64,000 bases of DNA, taken from positions 10,416,001 to 10,480,000 of the forward strand of contig NZ_CP107869.1 in the NCBI RefSeq assembly GCF_036013645.1, read 5' to 3'. This stretch comes from Streptomyces sp. NBC_00490 (GTDB lineage Bacteria > Actinomycetota > Actinomycetes > Streptomycetales > Streptomycetaceae). The translations under genes and the position numbers were made by a program. This document shows positions 17,586 through 25,351 of this stretch, piece by piece; within the stretch, counting starts at the first letter, position 1; each line of letters opens with the position of its first letter. Below the pieces are notes generated by a model. The model saw nothing but the letters and a program-made list of their open reading frames with translations. It had not been told where the DNA came from and made no database searches.

Positions 17586-18596
17586 ATGTCCGCTACCGAT
17601 GTCGCAACCGCGAGACCCGGACACGGCACCCGCAAGGTCACTGCCGTTTCCGTCGTGACCACACTCGTCCTGTCCTTCTTCATCGCCCTTCTCGGCCCGC
17701 TCGGCGCGACGACCGCGAGCGCGGCGAACCCCATCCGCACCAATGGCCCGCTCTTCCGGGTCGGAGCCATGGACCGCTGGGGCTACTGGGGGTTCATCAA
17801 CGAGATCCGTCGGCAGGTCAATGTCTCGAACAACGCGGTGCCGGGATCGCACGACACGATTGACCACACACCCATCGCGGACCACGGGGAGTACATCGAC
17901 GTGCGCATCCAGATGTGGGGCAACGAGCACTACGTCCCCATCCGGCTGCGCCGCTCGGACCTCTACGTCATCGGCTGGTGGTCGAGCGACGGGGTCTACA
18001 ACCACCTGGACACGGTGGCGGAGTCGTTGACGCCCACCACCAACCTCGACGAGAACGGCCGCGTGATGCGCGACCGCAACGGCAGGGAGATCTTCCGGTA
18101 CGTGGCCCACCGGCAGACTCCGTTCACCGGGGATTACCCCACCTTGGAGCACGCTGCCCGCGCCACCCGCTCGGAGATCGGCTTCAGTCGCGAGGCTTTG
18201 AGCAGCGCGGCCTGGGACCTCTACAACGCCCGTCACCCCGAGGGCCGGCACGCCGCGACGGAGACCCGCCTCCAGGCGCACGCGGTCCTGATGATGACCC
18301 AGTTCATCTCGGAGGCGACCCGCTTCAGGGGCGTCGCAAACACCCTGGGCTGGGCGAACGAGGCCAGTGCCGACCAGCCCAACCGTGAGATCCACCTCCC
18401 GTGGCAGCTCGTCGGTGAGGAGAACAACTGGGGCCGGCTCAGCTCCCTCTTCAACACCCTGCTGGGCGGCCGCGGAGGCAGCTCCCATCCCGACAGGGCC
18501 TACACCGCGGACTACTGGGGCCACCTCGTCACGGTGACGCTCTACACCCTGGCGGACTACGCCCGCGTGCTGAACACGGCCAAGGGGCACCCGTAA
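17586..18596 (+). CDS. Secreted ribosome-inactivating protein (rRNA N-glycosylase fold)
   Basis: A 336-residue exported protein. The signal peptide ends near residue 46 (TASA-AN). It matches the plant/Shiga-type RIP domain: a strand with Tyr127 in RRSDLYVIGWW, the catalytic signature with Glu243 and Arg246 in TQFISEATRFRGV, and the aromatic Trp282 in EENNWGRLSSLF. These enzymes remove one adenine from the sarcin/ricin loop of large rRNA. A few Streptomyces RIPs are known, but most actinobacteria lack the gene. There is no B-chain or lectin domain and no immunity gene adjacent. GGAG precedes the ATG, and a strong terminator hairpin follows. Confidence 0.85.
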   Translation: MSATDVATARPGHGTRKVTAVSVVTTLVLSFFIALLGPLGATTASAANPIRTNGPLFRVGAMDRWGYWGFINEIRRQVNVSNNAVPGSHDTIDHTPIADHGEYIDVRIQMWGNEHYVPIRLRRSDLYVIGWWSSDGVYNHLDTVAESLTPTTNLDENGRVMRDRNGREIFRYVAHRQTPFTGDYPTLEHAARATRSEIGFSREALSSAAWDLYNARHPEGRHAATETRLQAHAVLMMTQFISEATRFRGVANTLGWANEASADQPNREIHLPWQLVGEENNWGRLSSLFNTLLGGRGGSSHPDRAYTADYWGHLVTVTLYTLADYARVLNTAKGHP

Positions 18597-18669
18597 GCAC
18601 AGGGACCCGTACACAAGGGTCACGAGTAAAAAGGGGCCACGTGTGGAGCCCGTGACCTGAAGAAACCGC

Positions 18670-18707
18670 GGAGCGCGGGCAGCGGCTACGGATGCTGCCC
18701 GCGCTCC
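18670..18707 (+). terminator. Strong hairpin terminator after the RIP gene
   Basis: A perfect 14-bp stem, GGAGCGCGGGCAGC pairing with GCTGCCCGCGCTCC, encloses a 10-nt loop about 75 bp after the stop. No U-tract follows, as is usual for Streptomyces terminators. A weaker pair, GGTCACG/CGTGACC, lies just upstream. It could also serve the minus-strand hydrolase gene. Confidence 0.75.
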
Positions 18708-18876
18708 AGTACGGGTTCCGCCGGGGTTTGGACTCCGTCGGCGTTTCCACGTTCCGCACCAGTAAGACGCGGCTGGGGTGGGCGCCCCCTCTACCCCGGG
18801 ACCAGCGGTGTCCTGCCCTCGGGCTCAGTTGCCCGAAGGTCGCCTACACCAGCCAGCCAGCCGGACTGGCGGCGCG

Positions 18877-19842
18877 TCATCCCTGAATCGCAACGGTCGG
18901 CCTACCTGGATAGAAGGCGTTGATCTCGGCCAGGACGCGGTCGGGTGCTTCGTGGAGGAGGAAGTGTCCGGCGCCGGGGACGTCGGCGGACGTGGCGTGG
19001 GGGGCGGCGTCCTGGAGGGGTGGCAGGACCATGTCGGCGAGGCCGGCCTGGGTGATCATGCGGACCGGGATGGTCAGTGGGGTCTCCTGGAGTTTGGTGT
19101 TGTCGGCCTCGTCCTGGGTCTCGGTCCGGTAGAGCTCGAAGCCGGCGTGCAGGACCTGGGGGCGGGAGTACAGCCGGACGAATTCGGCGAGTTCGTCGGC
19201 GGAGATGTTCTCGCCGGCGGTCTTCATCCCGTGGAAGAAGTGGGTGAGGAAGGTCTCGACCCGGCCGGTGACCAGTTCCTCCGCGAGGGGACGCTGCTTG
19301 TTGAAGGAGAAGTGCCAGAACATCGACTCGATGGCGGCGAACTTGAGGTTCTTGCCGGTCAGGCCGTAGTCCATGAGGAACAGGCCTGCTATCTGCTCGC
19401 GGTACTGGGCGGCCAGCGGGTAGGCGACGCTGACGCCGAAGTCGTGGGCGACGACGTGTACGTTCTCGTGGTGGCCGAGGTGGTTGAGCAGCTTGTGGAC
19501 GTAGGTGGCCAGGACCGTCTTGGCCCTGGAGGTCGGGTTGCCGGTCGAGTCGCCCAGGCCGGGCAGGTCGATGGCGATGACGGTGCGGCCGGGCAGCAGT
19601 GAGGGCATGATCTGGCGGTACTCGTACCAGCTCTGCGGCCAGCCGTGCAGCAGCACCATGACCTGAGGGCCGTCGCCGCCGATGACGTAGTGCATCTGCA
19701 CGTCGTCGATGGTGGTGAAGCCGTGCCGGAAGAGCTTGTTGAACTCGGCGTCGTCCTTGGTCGCCGTGTCGTAGCCGGGGCTGAGCGGCTCTTCCGACGC
19801 GACGGCCGCGGCGGTCGCGGGAGCTGTGGTGGAAGCGTTCAT
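18877..19842 (-). CDS. Alpha/beta hydrolase, epoxide hydrolase/haloacid dehalogenase type
   Basis: A 321-residue alpha/beta hydrolase with an aspartate nucleophile: oxyanion segment LLHGWPQSWYEYRQIMPSL, nucleophile elbow HVVAHDFGVSVAYPLA (Asp in HDFG), and catalytic His in GAGHFLLHEAPDRV. The Asp elbow and HGWP motif point to epoxide hydrolase or fluoroacetate-dehalogenase relatives rather than esterases. A possible pseudo-signal (about 1-20) is only weakly hydrophobic. It lies 141 nt downstream of the SDR gene on the same strand, in a neighbourhood of electrophile-handling genes. Confidence 0.82.
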   Translation of the reverse strand: MNASTTAPATAAAVASEEPLSPGYDTATKDDAEFNKLFRHGFTTIDDVQMHYVIGGDGPQVMVLLHGWPQSWYEYRQIMPSLLPGRTVIAIDLPGLGDSTGNPTSRAKTVLATYVHKLLNHLGHHENVHVVAHDFGVSVAYPLAAQYREQIAGLFLMDYGLTGKNLKFAAIESMFWHFSFNKQRPLAEELVTGRVETFLTHFFHGMKTAGENISADELAEFVRLYSRPQVLHAGFELYRTETQDEADNTKLQETPLTIPVRMITQAGLADMVLPPLQDAAPHATSADVPGAGHFLLHEAPDRVLAEINAFYPGRPTVAIQG

Positions 19843-19983
19843 GGTGGTGCGTCCTTTGTCATAGGTGGGTGTCGTCGTGCGTGGCGGTGCGGCTGGAGGC
19901 CGGTGGCCTGCGGTCGAGATGTCTGCGCCGATTGCGAGCGCCGGGTGGTTCAGGGGAGTGCGGCCGCTCGGGGTGGACGGGGG

Positions 19984-20748
19984 TCAGACAGCGATGCCGC
20001 CGTCGACGTTCCAGTTGGTGCCGGTGATGAAGTGGGCTTCGGGGCCGGCGAGATAGGCGACGGCGCTGGCGATGTCGGCGGGCTCGGCGAAGTGGTCGAG
20101 CGCCATGAGCTGCTTGAGGGACTCCGCGTACGGGCCGGAGGCAGGGGTCATGTCCGTGGCGGTGGGGCCGGCCTGCACGTTGTTGACGGTGATGCCGTGC
20201 GGACCGAGTTCGCGGGCCAGGCCGCGGGTGAGGCCGGCGACGGCGGCCTTGGTCAGTGCGTAGACGGTTGCGCCGGGGAAGGGGACGCGGTCGACGATGA
20301 CGCTGCCGATGGTGATGATGCGACCCCCTTGGCCGAGGTGGGGAGTGGCGGCCTGGACGGCGCTGAACACGCCCCGGACGTTGACCGCGATGAGCCGGTC
20401 GAACTCCTCCAGGGGGAAGTCCTCGATCGGCGCGGCGTGGGAGATGCCGGCGTTGTTGACGAGGATGTCCAGTCCGCCGAAATGCTTCGTGGTGCGGCTG
20501 ACCGCGGCCCGGACGGCCTCGTGGTCGGCGCTGTCCGCCTGTATGGCCAGGGCGCCTGTTGCCTCGGCCACGGTGTCGGCCTGTTCCTTGGCGCTGGCGT
20601 AGGTGAAGGCGACCCGGGCGCCGTCGGCGGTCAGGCGGCGCACGATGGCGGCACCGATGCCCCGGGATCCGCCCGTGACCAGGGCGGTTTTGCCGTCGAG
20701 GGGTCGTACGCCGGATCGGGTGGTGCCGGGGGTGGGCTGGGTGCTCAC
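19984..20748 (-). CDS. Short-chain dehydrogenase/reductase (3-oxoacyl-ACP reductase-like)
   Basis: A 254-residue classical SDR. It has the NAD(P) motif TGGSRGIGAAI, NNAG at the cofactor wall, and the catalytic Tyr/Lys in YALTK. Substrate unknown. It starts at a GTG (20748) and is preceded by a TetR-type operator, AACCGA-N5-TCGGTT, also found before the TetR/GST gene pair 3.4 kb away. It is therefore probably controlled by that TetR protein. The epoxide-hydrolase-like gene downstream may be co-transcribed. Confidence 0.88.
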   Translation of the reverse strand: MSTQPTPGTTRSGVRPLDGKTALVTGGSRGIGAAIVRRLTADGARVAFTYASAKEQADTVAEATGALAIQADSADHEAVRAAVSRTTKHFGGLDILVNNAGISHAAPIEDFPLEEFDRLIAVNVRGVFSAVQAATPHLGQGGRIITIGSVIVDRVPFPGATVYALTKAAVAGLTRGLARELGPHGITVNNVQAGPTATDMTPASGPYAESLKQLMALDHFAEPADIASAVAYLAGPEAHFITGTNWNVDGGIAV

Positions 20749-20779
20749 AGGGAGGTCTCCGACTTCTTCAACACTTCAC

Positions 20780-20878
20780 TTACGAACCGAACCGCTCGGT
20801 TACTATATCAACGATGACACTAACCTGAGCAACCACGGGATTCCTTCCGTAGCGGCGAACTTTTTTCGATGAGGCTTT
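20780..20878. repeat. Copy A of a duplicated TetR operator/leader region
   Basis: This roughly 98-bp stretch aligns with 24168-24268 at about 80 percent by eye, with identical runs such as GATGACACTAACCTGAGCAA. Copy B ends in the ribosome site and start of a TetR gene; here that end is degenerate (CGATGAGGCTTTCC) and no TetR gene follows. It therefore looks like the promoter half of an original TetR/SDR pair. Confidence 0.8.
20785..20801. promoter_or_regulatory. TetR-type operator AACCGA-N5-TCGGTT (copy A)
   Basis: Perfect 6-bp arms around the spacer ACCGC, 37 bp upstream of the SDR start. TATAGT on the SDR strand lies right beside it, so a bound repressor would cover the promoter. Confidence 0.7.
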
Positions 20879-20920
20879 CCGCGTCGCTGCGGGATCTGCA
20901 GGCAACTACGAAGAGCCGGT

Positions 20921-22201
20921 TCAGGTCGTGCAGGCGAGGCCGGGCGCGGTGACGAGAGTCGTGGTCGGTGGCGTGGACGGCGATCGCCGCACGCCGGCGC
21001 CGGTCAGGTCGATGGGCAACGGCAACCACGCGCGCGAGCCGGGGGCGAGGTGCCGCGCGGTGAACCTCTCGAGGAACGAGTCGAGCAGGTCGACATGCTC
21101 GCGGGTGTCAGCCACCTCCGGCGCGTATGCCGACAGGACGCTCGACAGGATGGTCGCAGCCTCGGCGAGCCGCGGGTGACGCAACCCGTGCCGGGCCGCG
21201 TCCAGCCACAGGTCGCTCGTGTCCGGCAGTCGTTCGTGGAGCTCCGCGCGGACGCCTGCCTGACCGATGGTCGCGACCGCCAACGCAGCGGCGGCGCGCT
21301 CGGCGCGGGGCAGCGCGTCCAGGACCCGCAGCTCCATCCAGCCTCGGGGGCGGATGGGCGGGAAGAGCGTGGTGAGGTGGTACCGGAAGTCGTCGGTCGT
21401 CGGCCACCCCAGCTCGTGTCCGCGGTGCATCCACTGACGGAAGGTCATCGACTCGCTCACACCGGCGCCGCCCGGACGTCCCGGCCCCTCGGTGGGGATG
21501 AAGAACACGAGTGCGTCGAGCGCGTAGCGCAGCCAGCTGCCGCTGGGGTCGTCCGACATCGGGACCGGCCGGGTGCGCGTGGGGTCGATGTTCCACCAGA
21601 TGCCCTGCCGCGCCGATTCCCACGTGGCACCGGAGGCGTCGACGGCGCGGGAGTTCGCGAACATCGCAATCAGCACCGGTGAGGTCAGGTTGAGGACCCG
21701 CCACCGGCCGAGCGGGTCCGCGGGGTCGTTGCTGATGTTGACCTGCACCGACGAGGTGTTGGTCATCATCCAGCGGCCCGCGACCCCCTGGCGGTCGAAG
21801 TGCTCGTTCATGGCCCGGTATCGGGGCTGGTCGAGAATGCGGACGGGGTCGCGGACGTCCACGGCCCTGCTCTCACCCCGAAGGCCGAGTCGCGACAGCC
21901 TCTGCTCGAGCACGGCGGCGTCGGTGTCCACGGCGCGGATCGCGTCCGAGACGGATGGCTGAGGGGCCGAGGACAGCTCGATCTGGCCGCCCGGCTCCAC
22001 GGTGACACGTCCTGCCTCGGGCAGCGGGGAGTCGGCCAGGGTCAGCAGCCGACCCAGGTCGGGGCGGGTCACCGGGTCCGCCACCGGATGGACCGCCCAT
22101 TCGGTCTCGAGCCCCAGCAGATCGTCCTTCGTCGCGGCGAACATGGCGTCCGTGACCTCACGCAGCTTCTCGTACGTGATCGAGCGGTGTGCTGCCGGCA
22201 T
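20921..22201 (-). CDS. gshA: Glutamate-cysteine ligase (GCS2/EgtA type)
   Basis: A 426-residue ATP-dependent ligase joining glutamate and cysteine to gamma-glutamylcysteine. Family landmarks: LLGLETEWAVHP at the N-terminus, RVTVEPGGQIELSSAPQPS at the glutamate/ATP site, TNTSSVQVNISNDP, and WMELRVLDALPRAERA near the end. EgtA enzymes of ergothioneine pathways share this fold; here the partner is glutathione synthetase, so a glutathione role is more likely. GGAG lies 9 nt before the ATG. It is the third gene of the GST-like, gshB, gshA operon, 66 nt after gshB. Confidence 0.88.
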   Translation of the reverse strand: MPAAHRSITYEKLREVTDAMFAATKDDLLGLETEWAVHPVADPVTRPDLGRLLTLADSPLPEAGRVTVEPGGQIELSSAPQPSVSDAIRAVDTDAAVLEQRLSRLGLRGESRAVDVRDPVRILDQPRYRAMNEHFDRQGVAGRWMMTNTSSVQVNISNDPADPLGRWRVLNLTSPVLIAMFANSRAVDASGATWESARQGIWWNIDPTRTRPVPMSDDPSGSWLRYALDALVFFIPTEGPGRPGGAGVSESMTFRQWMHRGHELGWPTTDDFRYHLTTLFPPIRPRGWMELRVLDALPRAERAAAALAVATIGQAGVRAELHERLPDTSDLWLDAARHGLRHPRLAEAATILSSVLSAYAPEVADTREHVDLLDSFLERFTARHLAPGSRAWLPLPIDLTGAGVRRSPSTPPTTTLVTAPGLACTT

Positions 22202-22267
22202 GGCCGGCTCCTTTCGGAGTCCATGGTGAATGTCGGGTGTGACGACCTGCTGACGACCGCTGCGCGC

Positions 22268-23185
22268 CTACGCCGTCTTCTCGATGAGGTCCCAGAGGGC
22301 GATCTGAGGCTTCTCGCCGTACAGCTCCTCGATCTGGGAGAACCCCACGGAGGAGGTGATGTTGATCTCGGTGACGTGACCGTCGATGACGTCGATGCCG
22401 CAGATGTAGATCCCTCGCTCGACCAGCTTCGGCCCCAGCAGTCGTGCGAGCTCCTCCTCGCGCGGGGTGATCGTGGTCCGGTGGATCGAGCCGCCCTGCG
22501 CGATGTTGGCGATGTAGCTGCCGTGCTTCGGGATCCGGACGAAGGCTCCGGCCACGTCGCCACCGATGAAGAAGATGCGCTTGTCGCCCGCCGTGATGCC
22601 GGGCAGGAATGCCTGGGACACGAGCGGGGGGCTGCCATCGGCCAGCCGGGCCCTGACGAGCTCCTCGTCGAACGCCGCCGACGTCACCCGCGCGATCCCG
22701 CGTCCGCCGTACTCGTAGAGCGGCTTGATGACGACGTCCTGGTGACGATCGGTGAAGTCGCGGATCTCGTCGAGGTCGCGGCTGATCAAGGTGGGCGGCG
22801 TGAACGCGAGGAACTCGAGGGGGAAGATCTTCTCCGGGAAGCGGATGATGCTCTCCGGGTCGTTGATGACGAGGACCTTGTCCTTTATCCGGTCCAGCAG
22901 GTACAGCGTCGTGAGGTAGGACATGTCGACCGGTGGGTTGGGCCGGAAGTGGATCACGTCCATGTCCTCGAGGTCGATACGGATGTGCTCCTGCCCGTCG
23001 GCCGCGTCGGCACCCGTGTACGGGCGCGCCTTGGCGATCAGGCGCCCCTCGACCTGGCTCACATCGGCGGGACAGACCTCGTGGACCGTGTGGCCTCGCA
23101 CGAGCGCCTCGTCAGCGATCTTGGTCGTGTCCTGCGAAGCGTAGGTCCCCAGCTTCTCGGAGATGACGGCGACGGCGAGCGGCAT
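22268..23185 (-). CDS. gshB: Glutathione synthetase (GshB, prokaryotic ATP-grasp type)
   Basis: About 305 residues catalysing gamma-glutamylcysteine plus glycine to glutathione. It aligns by eye with E. coli GshB throughout: HFRPNPPVDMSYLTTLYLLD (compare the RKDPPFD motif), VVIKPLYEYGGRGIARV (ATP-grasp loop), GDKRIFFIGGDVAGAFVRIP, and IDVIDGHVTEINITSSVGF (metal-binding Glu/Asn). I start at the ATG at 23185 with AGGAAGG upstream; 21 further in-frame codons upstream are unlikely. Actinobacteria normally make mycothiol and lack GshB, so this is probably acquired. Confidence 0.9.
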   Translation of the reverse strand: MPLAVAVISEKLGTYASQDTTKIADEALVRGHTVHEVCPADVSQVEGRLIAKARPYTGADAADGQEHIRIDLEDMDVIHFRPNPPVDMSYLTTLYLLDRIKDKVLVINDPESIIRFPEKIFPLEFLAFTPPTLISRDLDEIRDFTDRHQDVVIKPLYEYGGRGIARVTSAAFDEELVRARLADGSPPLVSQAFLPGITAGDKRIFFIGGDVAGAFVRIPKHGSYIANIAQGGSIHRTTITPREEELARLLGPKLVERGIYICGIDVIDGHVTEINITSSVGFSQIEELYGEKPQIALWDLIEKTA

Positions 23186-23292
23186 GGCACCTTCCTGTTC
23201 ACGGGACACCCGGACGTGTCCGGGGTTCCGGTGGGCCGGCGCGCACATCGCCGTGTTCGTCGGCCCACCGGGACGGTTGAGCTCGTGGCGCC

Positions 23293-24114
23293 TCAGGCGG
23301 GGGCGAAGGCCAGCTTGAGCTCGGGGTACCAGGTCTCCTGGATGTTCTGGATGTAGCGGCCCAGGTTCGGGATCGTCCGCACGAAGTCGGTGATCTCCGG
23401 GTGCATGCCGCGGGCCTGGAAGAACGCCTGCGTGAAGCCGAACAGCGTCGCGTCGTAGGAGCTCGGGGCGTCGTTGCCGAGGAGGAAGCGGTTCTCGCCC
23501 AGGATGACCGAGATGGCCTCGAAGTCCTTCTTGGCCTTGTCGATGATCTCCGCCGGCGTGTACCGCGCGATGCCCTGGTCGTAGCAGCGCTTGCGGAAGT
23601 CGTCGCGGCGCACCTGGATGGCCTCCTGGACTTCGGCCGGCAGCGCCGACGTGTCGCCGAGCGTGTTGCTGACGATGAAGTCGAAGCCCTGCTGGTCGAA
23701 GAACTCGAAGTAGATGATGATCCAGTAGAGGTGGTCCTCCAGCGTGCGCTTCACGGCGTGGCCGACGGCCTTCTGCTCCTCGGTGAGGTGCGTGTCGGGA
23801 TCGGAGACCGTCCGCTTCAGCCAGTCGATGACGAGCTGGGAGTCGGAGATCCTGGTCTCCCCGACGGTGACGTACGGCACCTTCCCGCGCGGCCCGACGT
23901 CGGGGACGGGCTCGGCGACGACCTTGTGCTTGACGTCGAAGAGGCGGAAGTACGCCTGCAGCTTCGCGACGTACGGCGACAGGGTCGTCACGTAGGCCGC
24001 CAACTCGCTCTCGCCGAGCGTCAGGGCGTGCAGCTCGAACTCGGTGTCGCTGTCAACCTGGAGGTCGTCGTAGGGGTTCGCGTAGAGCGGGTACTGCGTC
24101 ACTGTCGGCTCCAT
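23293..24114 (-). CDS. Glutathione S-transferase-fold protein (FAX/metaxin-like)
   Basis: A 273-residue protein with a thioredoxin-like N-terminal half (SELAAYVTTLSPYVAKLQAY; cis-Pro in RGKVPYVTV; ISDSQLVIDWL as the glutathione gamma-glutamyl contact region) and an all-helical C-terminal half (PSSYDATLFGFTQAFF). This is the failed-axon-connection/cadmium-resistance branch of GST-like proteins. It probably conjugates glutathione to an electrophile; the substrate is unknown. It is the first gene of the gshB/gshA operon. No good ribosome site precedes the ATG; instead a 15-codon upstream frame ends exactly on it. Confidence 0.82.
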   Translation of the reverse strand: MEPTVTQYPLYANPYDDLQVDSDTEFELHALTLGESELAAYVTTLSPYVAKLQAYFRLFDVKHKVVAEPVPDVGPRGKVPYVTVGETRISDSQLVIDWLKRTVSDPDTHLTEEQKAVGHAVKRTLEDHLYWIIIYFEFFDQQGFDFIVSNTLGDTSALPAEVQEAIQVRRDDFRKRCYDQGIARYTPAEIIDKAKKDFEAISVILGENRFLLGNDAPSSYDATLFGFTQAFFQARGMHPEITDFVRTIPNLGRYIQNIQETWYPELKLAFAPA

Positions 24115-24161
24115 CAGTAGTGCGCCGGTCTGGGCGGGGTCGGGGACGGGCTGGTGCCCAT
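24114..24161 (-). CDS. Possible leader peptide MGTSPSPTPPRPAHY
   Basis: A 15-codon frame whose TGA (24116-24114) shares one base with the ATG of the GST-like gene (TGATG). It is Pro-rich, ending PTPPRPAHY. Its start lies just inside the operator-proximal transcript. Coupled translation could explain why the GST gene has no ribosome site, but the frame may also be chance. Confidence 0.3.
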   Translation of the reverse strand: MGTSPSPTPPRPAHY

Positions 24162-24167
24162 GAAGAG

Positions 24168-24268
24168 TTACGAACCGAATCGATCGGTTACTATAACCAT
24201 GATGACACTAACCTGAGCAACCACGGAAGTCCTTCCGCGGCGGCGCACTGTTTCTCAAGGAGGCTTCG
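24168..24268. repeat. Copy B of the duplicated TetR operator/leader region
   Basis: Aligns with 20780-20878. This copy is intact: operator, promoter-like TACTATAA, the shared run GATGACACTAACCTGAGCAA, and AGGAGG just before the TetR ATG at 24269. It lies between the divergent GST-like operon and tetR. Confidence 0.8.
24173..24189. promoter_or_regulatory. TetR-type operator AACCGA-N5-TCGGTT (copy B)
   Basis: The same arms as copy A around the spacer ATCGA, giving a slightly longer palindrome (CGATCG centre). On the minus strand TATAGT overlaps its edge; on the plus strand TACTAT follows directly. One bound repressor could silence both directions. Confidence 0.72.
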
Positions 24269-24862
24269 ATGCCCAGCACGGGACGGCCCCGGTCCTTCGA
24301 CACCGACCAGGCACTGGAGGTGGCGATGCGGCTGTTCTGGGCCGAGGGCTACGAGGGCGCCTCGCTCGCCGCACTGACCGAGGCCATGGGAATCAACCGG
24401 CGCAGCATCTACGCCGCCTACGGCAACAAGGAGGAACTGTTCCGCAAGGCCGCCGACCGCTACGTGCAGGGCCCGGGAGCCTTCGTGGGCCCGGCTCTTG
24501 AGCTGCCCACCGCCCGGCAGGTGGCCGAGGCGATGCTGCACGGAGGCGTCAACGCCCACACCCTCCCCGGCTGCCCGCGCGGCTGCCTGCTGGTGCAGTC
24601 CGCGCTGGCCGCTGGCCCCGACAGCGAACCGGTCCGCCGCGACCTGGCCGAACGCCGCGAGGCCGGCGTGGCCGCCCTGCGTAAACGGTTCGAACAGGCC
24701 CAGGACGAGGGCGACCTGCCCCCCACCGCCGACCCGGAGACCCTCGCCCGCTATGTGCACACCGTCGGGCAGGGACTCGCCGTGCAGGCCGCCGGCGGCG
24801 CCAGTCCAGAAGACTTGCATCGCGTCGCCGACCAGGCGCTCAGTGCGTGGCCGAGCGCCTGA
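24269..24862 (+). CDS. TetR-family repressor, likely controller of the GST/gshB/gshA and SDR genes
   Basis: A 197-residue TetR/AcrR regulator. The helix-turn-helix is ASLAALTEAMGINRRSIYAA followed by YGNKEELFRKA. The ligand domain contains GCPRGCLLVQSALA with Cys102 and Cys106; paired cysteines here suggest possible sensing of reactive electrophiles, as in NemR-type regulators (inference). AGGAGG lies 5 nt before the ATG. It diverges from the GST-like operon across operator copy B, and the same operator precedes the SDR gene. Confidence 0.9.
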   Translation: MPSTGRPRSFDTDQALEVAMRLFWAEGYEGASLAALTEAMGINRRSIYAAYGNKEELFRKAADRYVQGPGAFVGPALELPTARQVAEAMLHGGVNAHTLPGCPRGCLLVQSALAAGPDSEPVRRDLAERREAGVAALRKRFEQAQDEGDLPPTADPETLARYVHTVGQGLAVQAAGGASPEDLHRVADQALSAWPSA

Positions 24863-25351
24863 TCCGACTATCCGGTCATCAGGTCTTCCCCAAGGGGGCG
24901 ACGGTGGCACGATGCTGGTCGAGGGGGATTCGTACAGCTCAGCGCTGGTCCCGTTGACGCTGCCAGGTGCAACAGGTGTCGTTGTATCGCATGTTCAGGT
25001 GAAGCCCGGCTGCAACTGGCCCGGCAGCTCCTCTTCCGGGTCCGGTAGGACCGTGTGGCGATCTGTCGCCGCGGTTTGTCCATTCATCAGTTGGCTCCGC
25101 CCGGCGCAGGGGCCGGGATGCGGGCCCGTCACCAGTGGTGCGCCGTGACCAACACGTCGGTTAACCGGCCGAGGGCCGTCATCGTTCGCGAGGGCGGAGC
25201 CGGACAACTGCTTTTGGCGGCGGCCGTCGTTGATGCACGCCCGGCACGGCGGTGGCCGGCGCCGCAGGAGAGGCCGTGCGGCACGACTGACCCCGCAGGC
25301 GTGGTGCTGGGGAGGCCTGGAGTCGGCTCGCCCGTCCCGGGCCGCCCGGGG
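24863..25351. other. Gene-free stretch between tetR and a convergent hydrolase
   Basis: About 490 bp with no convincing coding frame on either strand and no obvious hairpin or repeat. It may hold a decayed gene. Confidence 0.35.

Noticed and set aside
18778..19602. A plus-strand Gly/Val/Glu-rich frame over the epoxide-hydrolase-like gene
   Set aside because: Shadow of a clear alpha/beta hydrolase on the other strand.
22268..23185. RimK-type or other ATP-grasp ligase
   Set aside because: The RPNPPVD, GDKR and EINITS motifs follow GshB order and spacing throughout, and the gene sits beside a glutamate-cysteine ligase.
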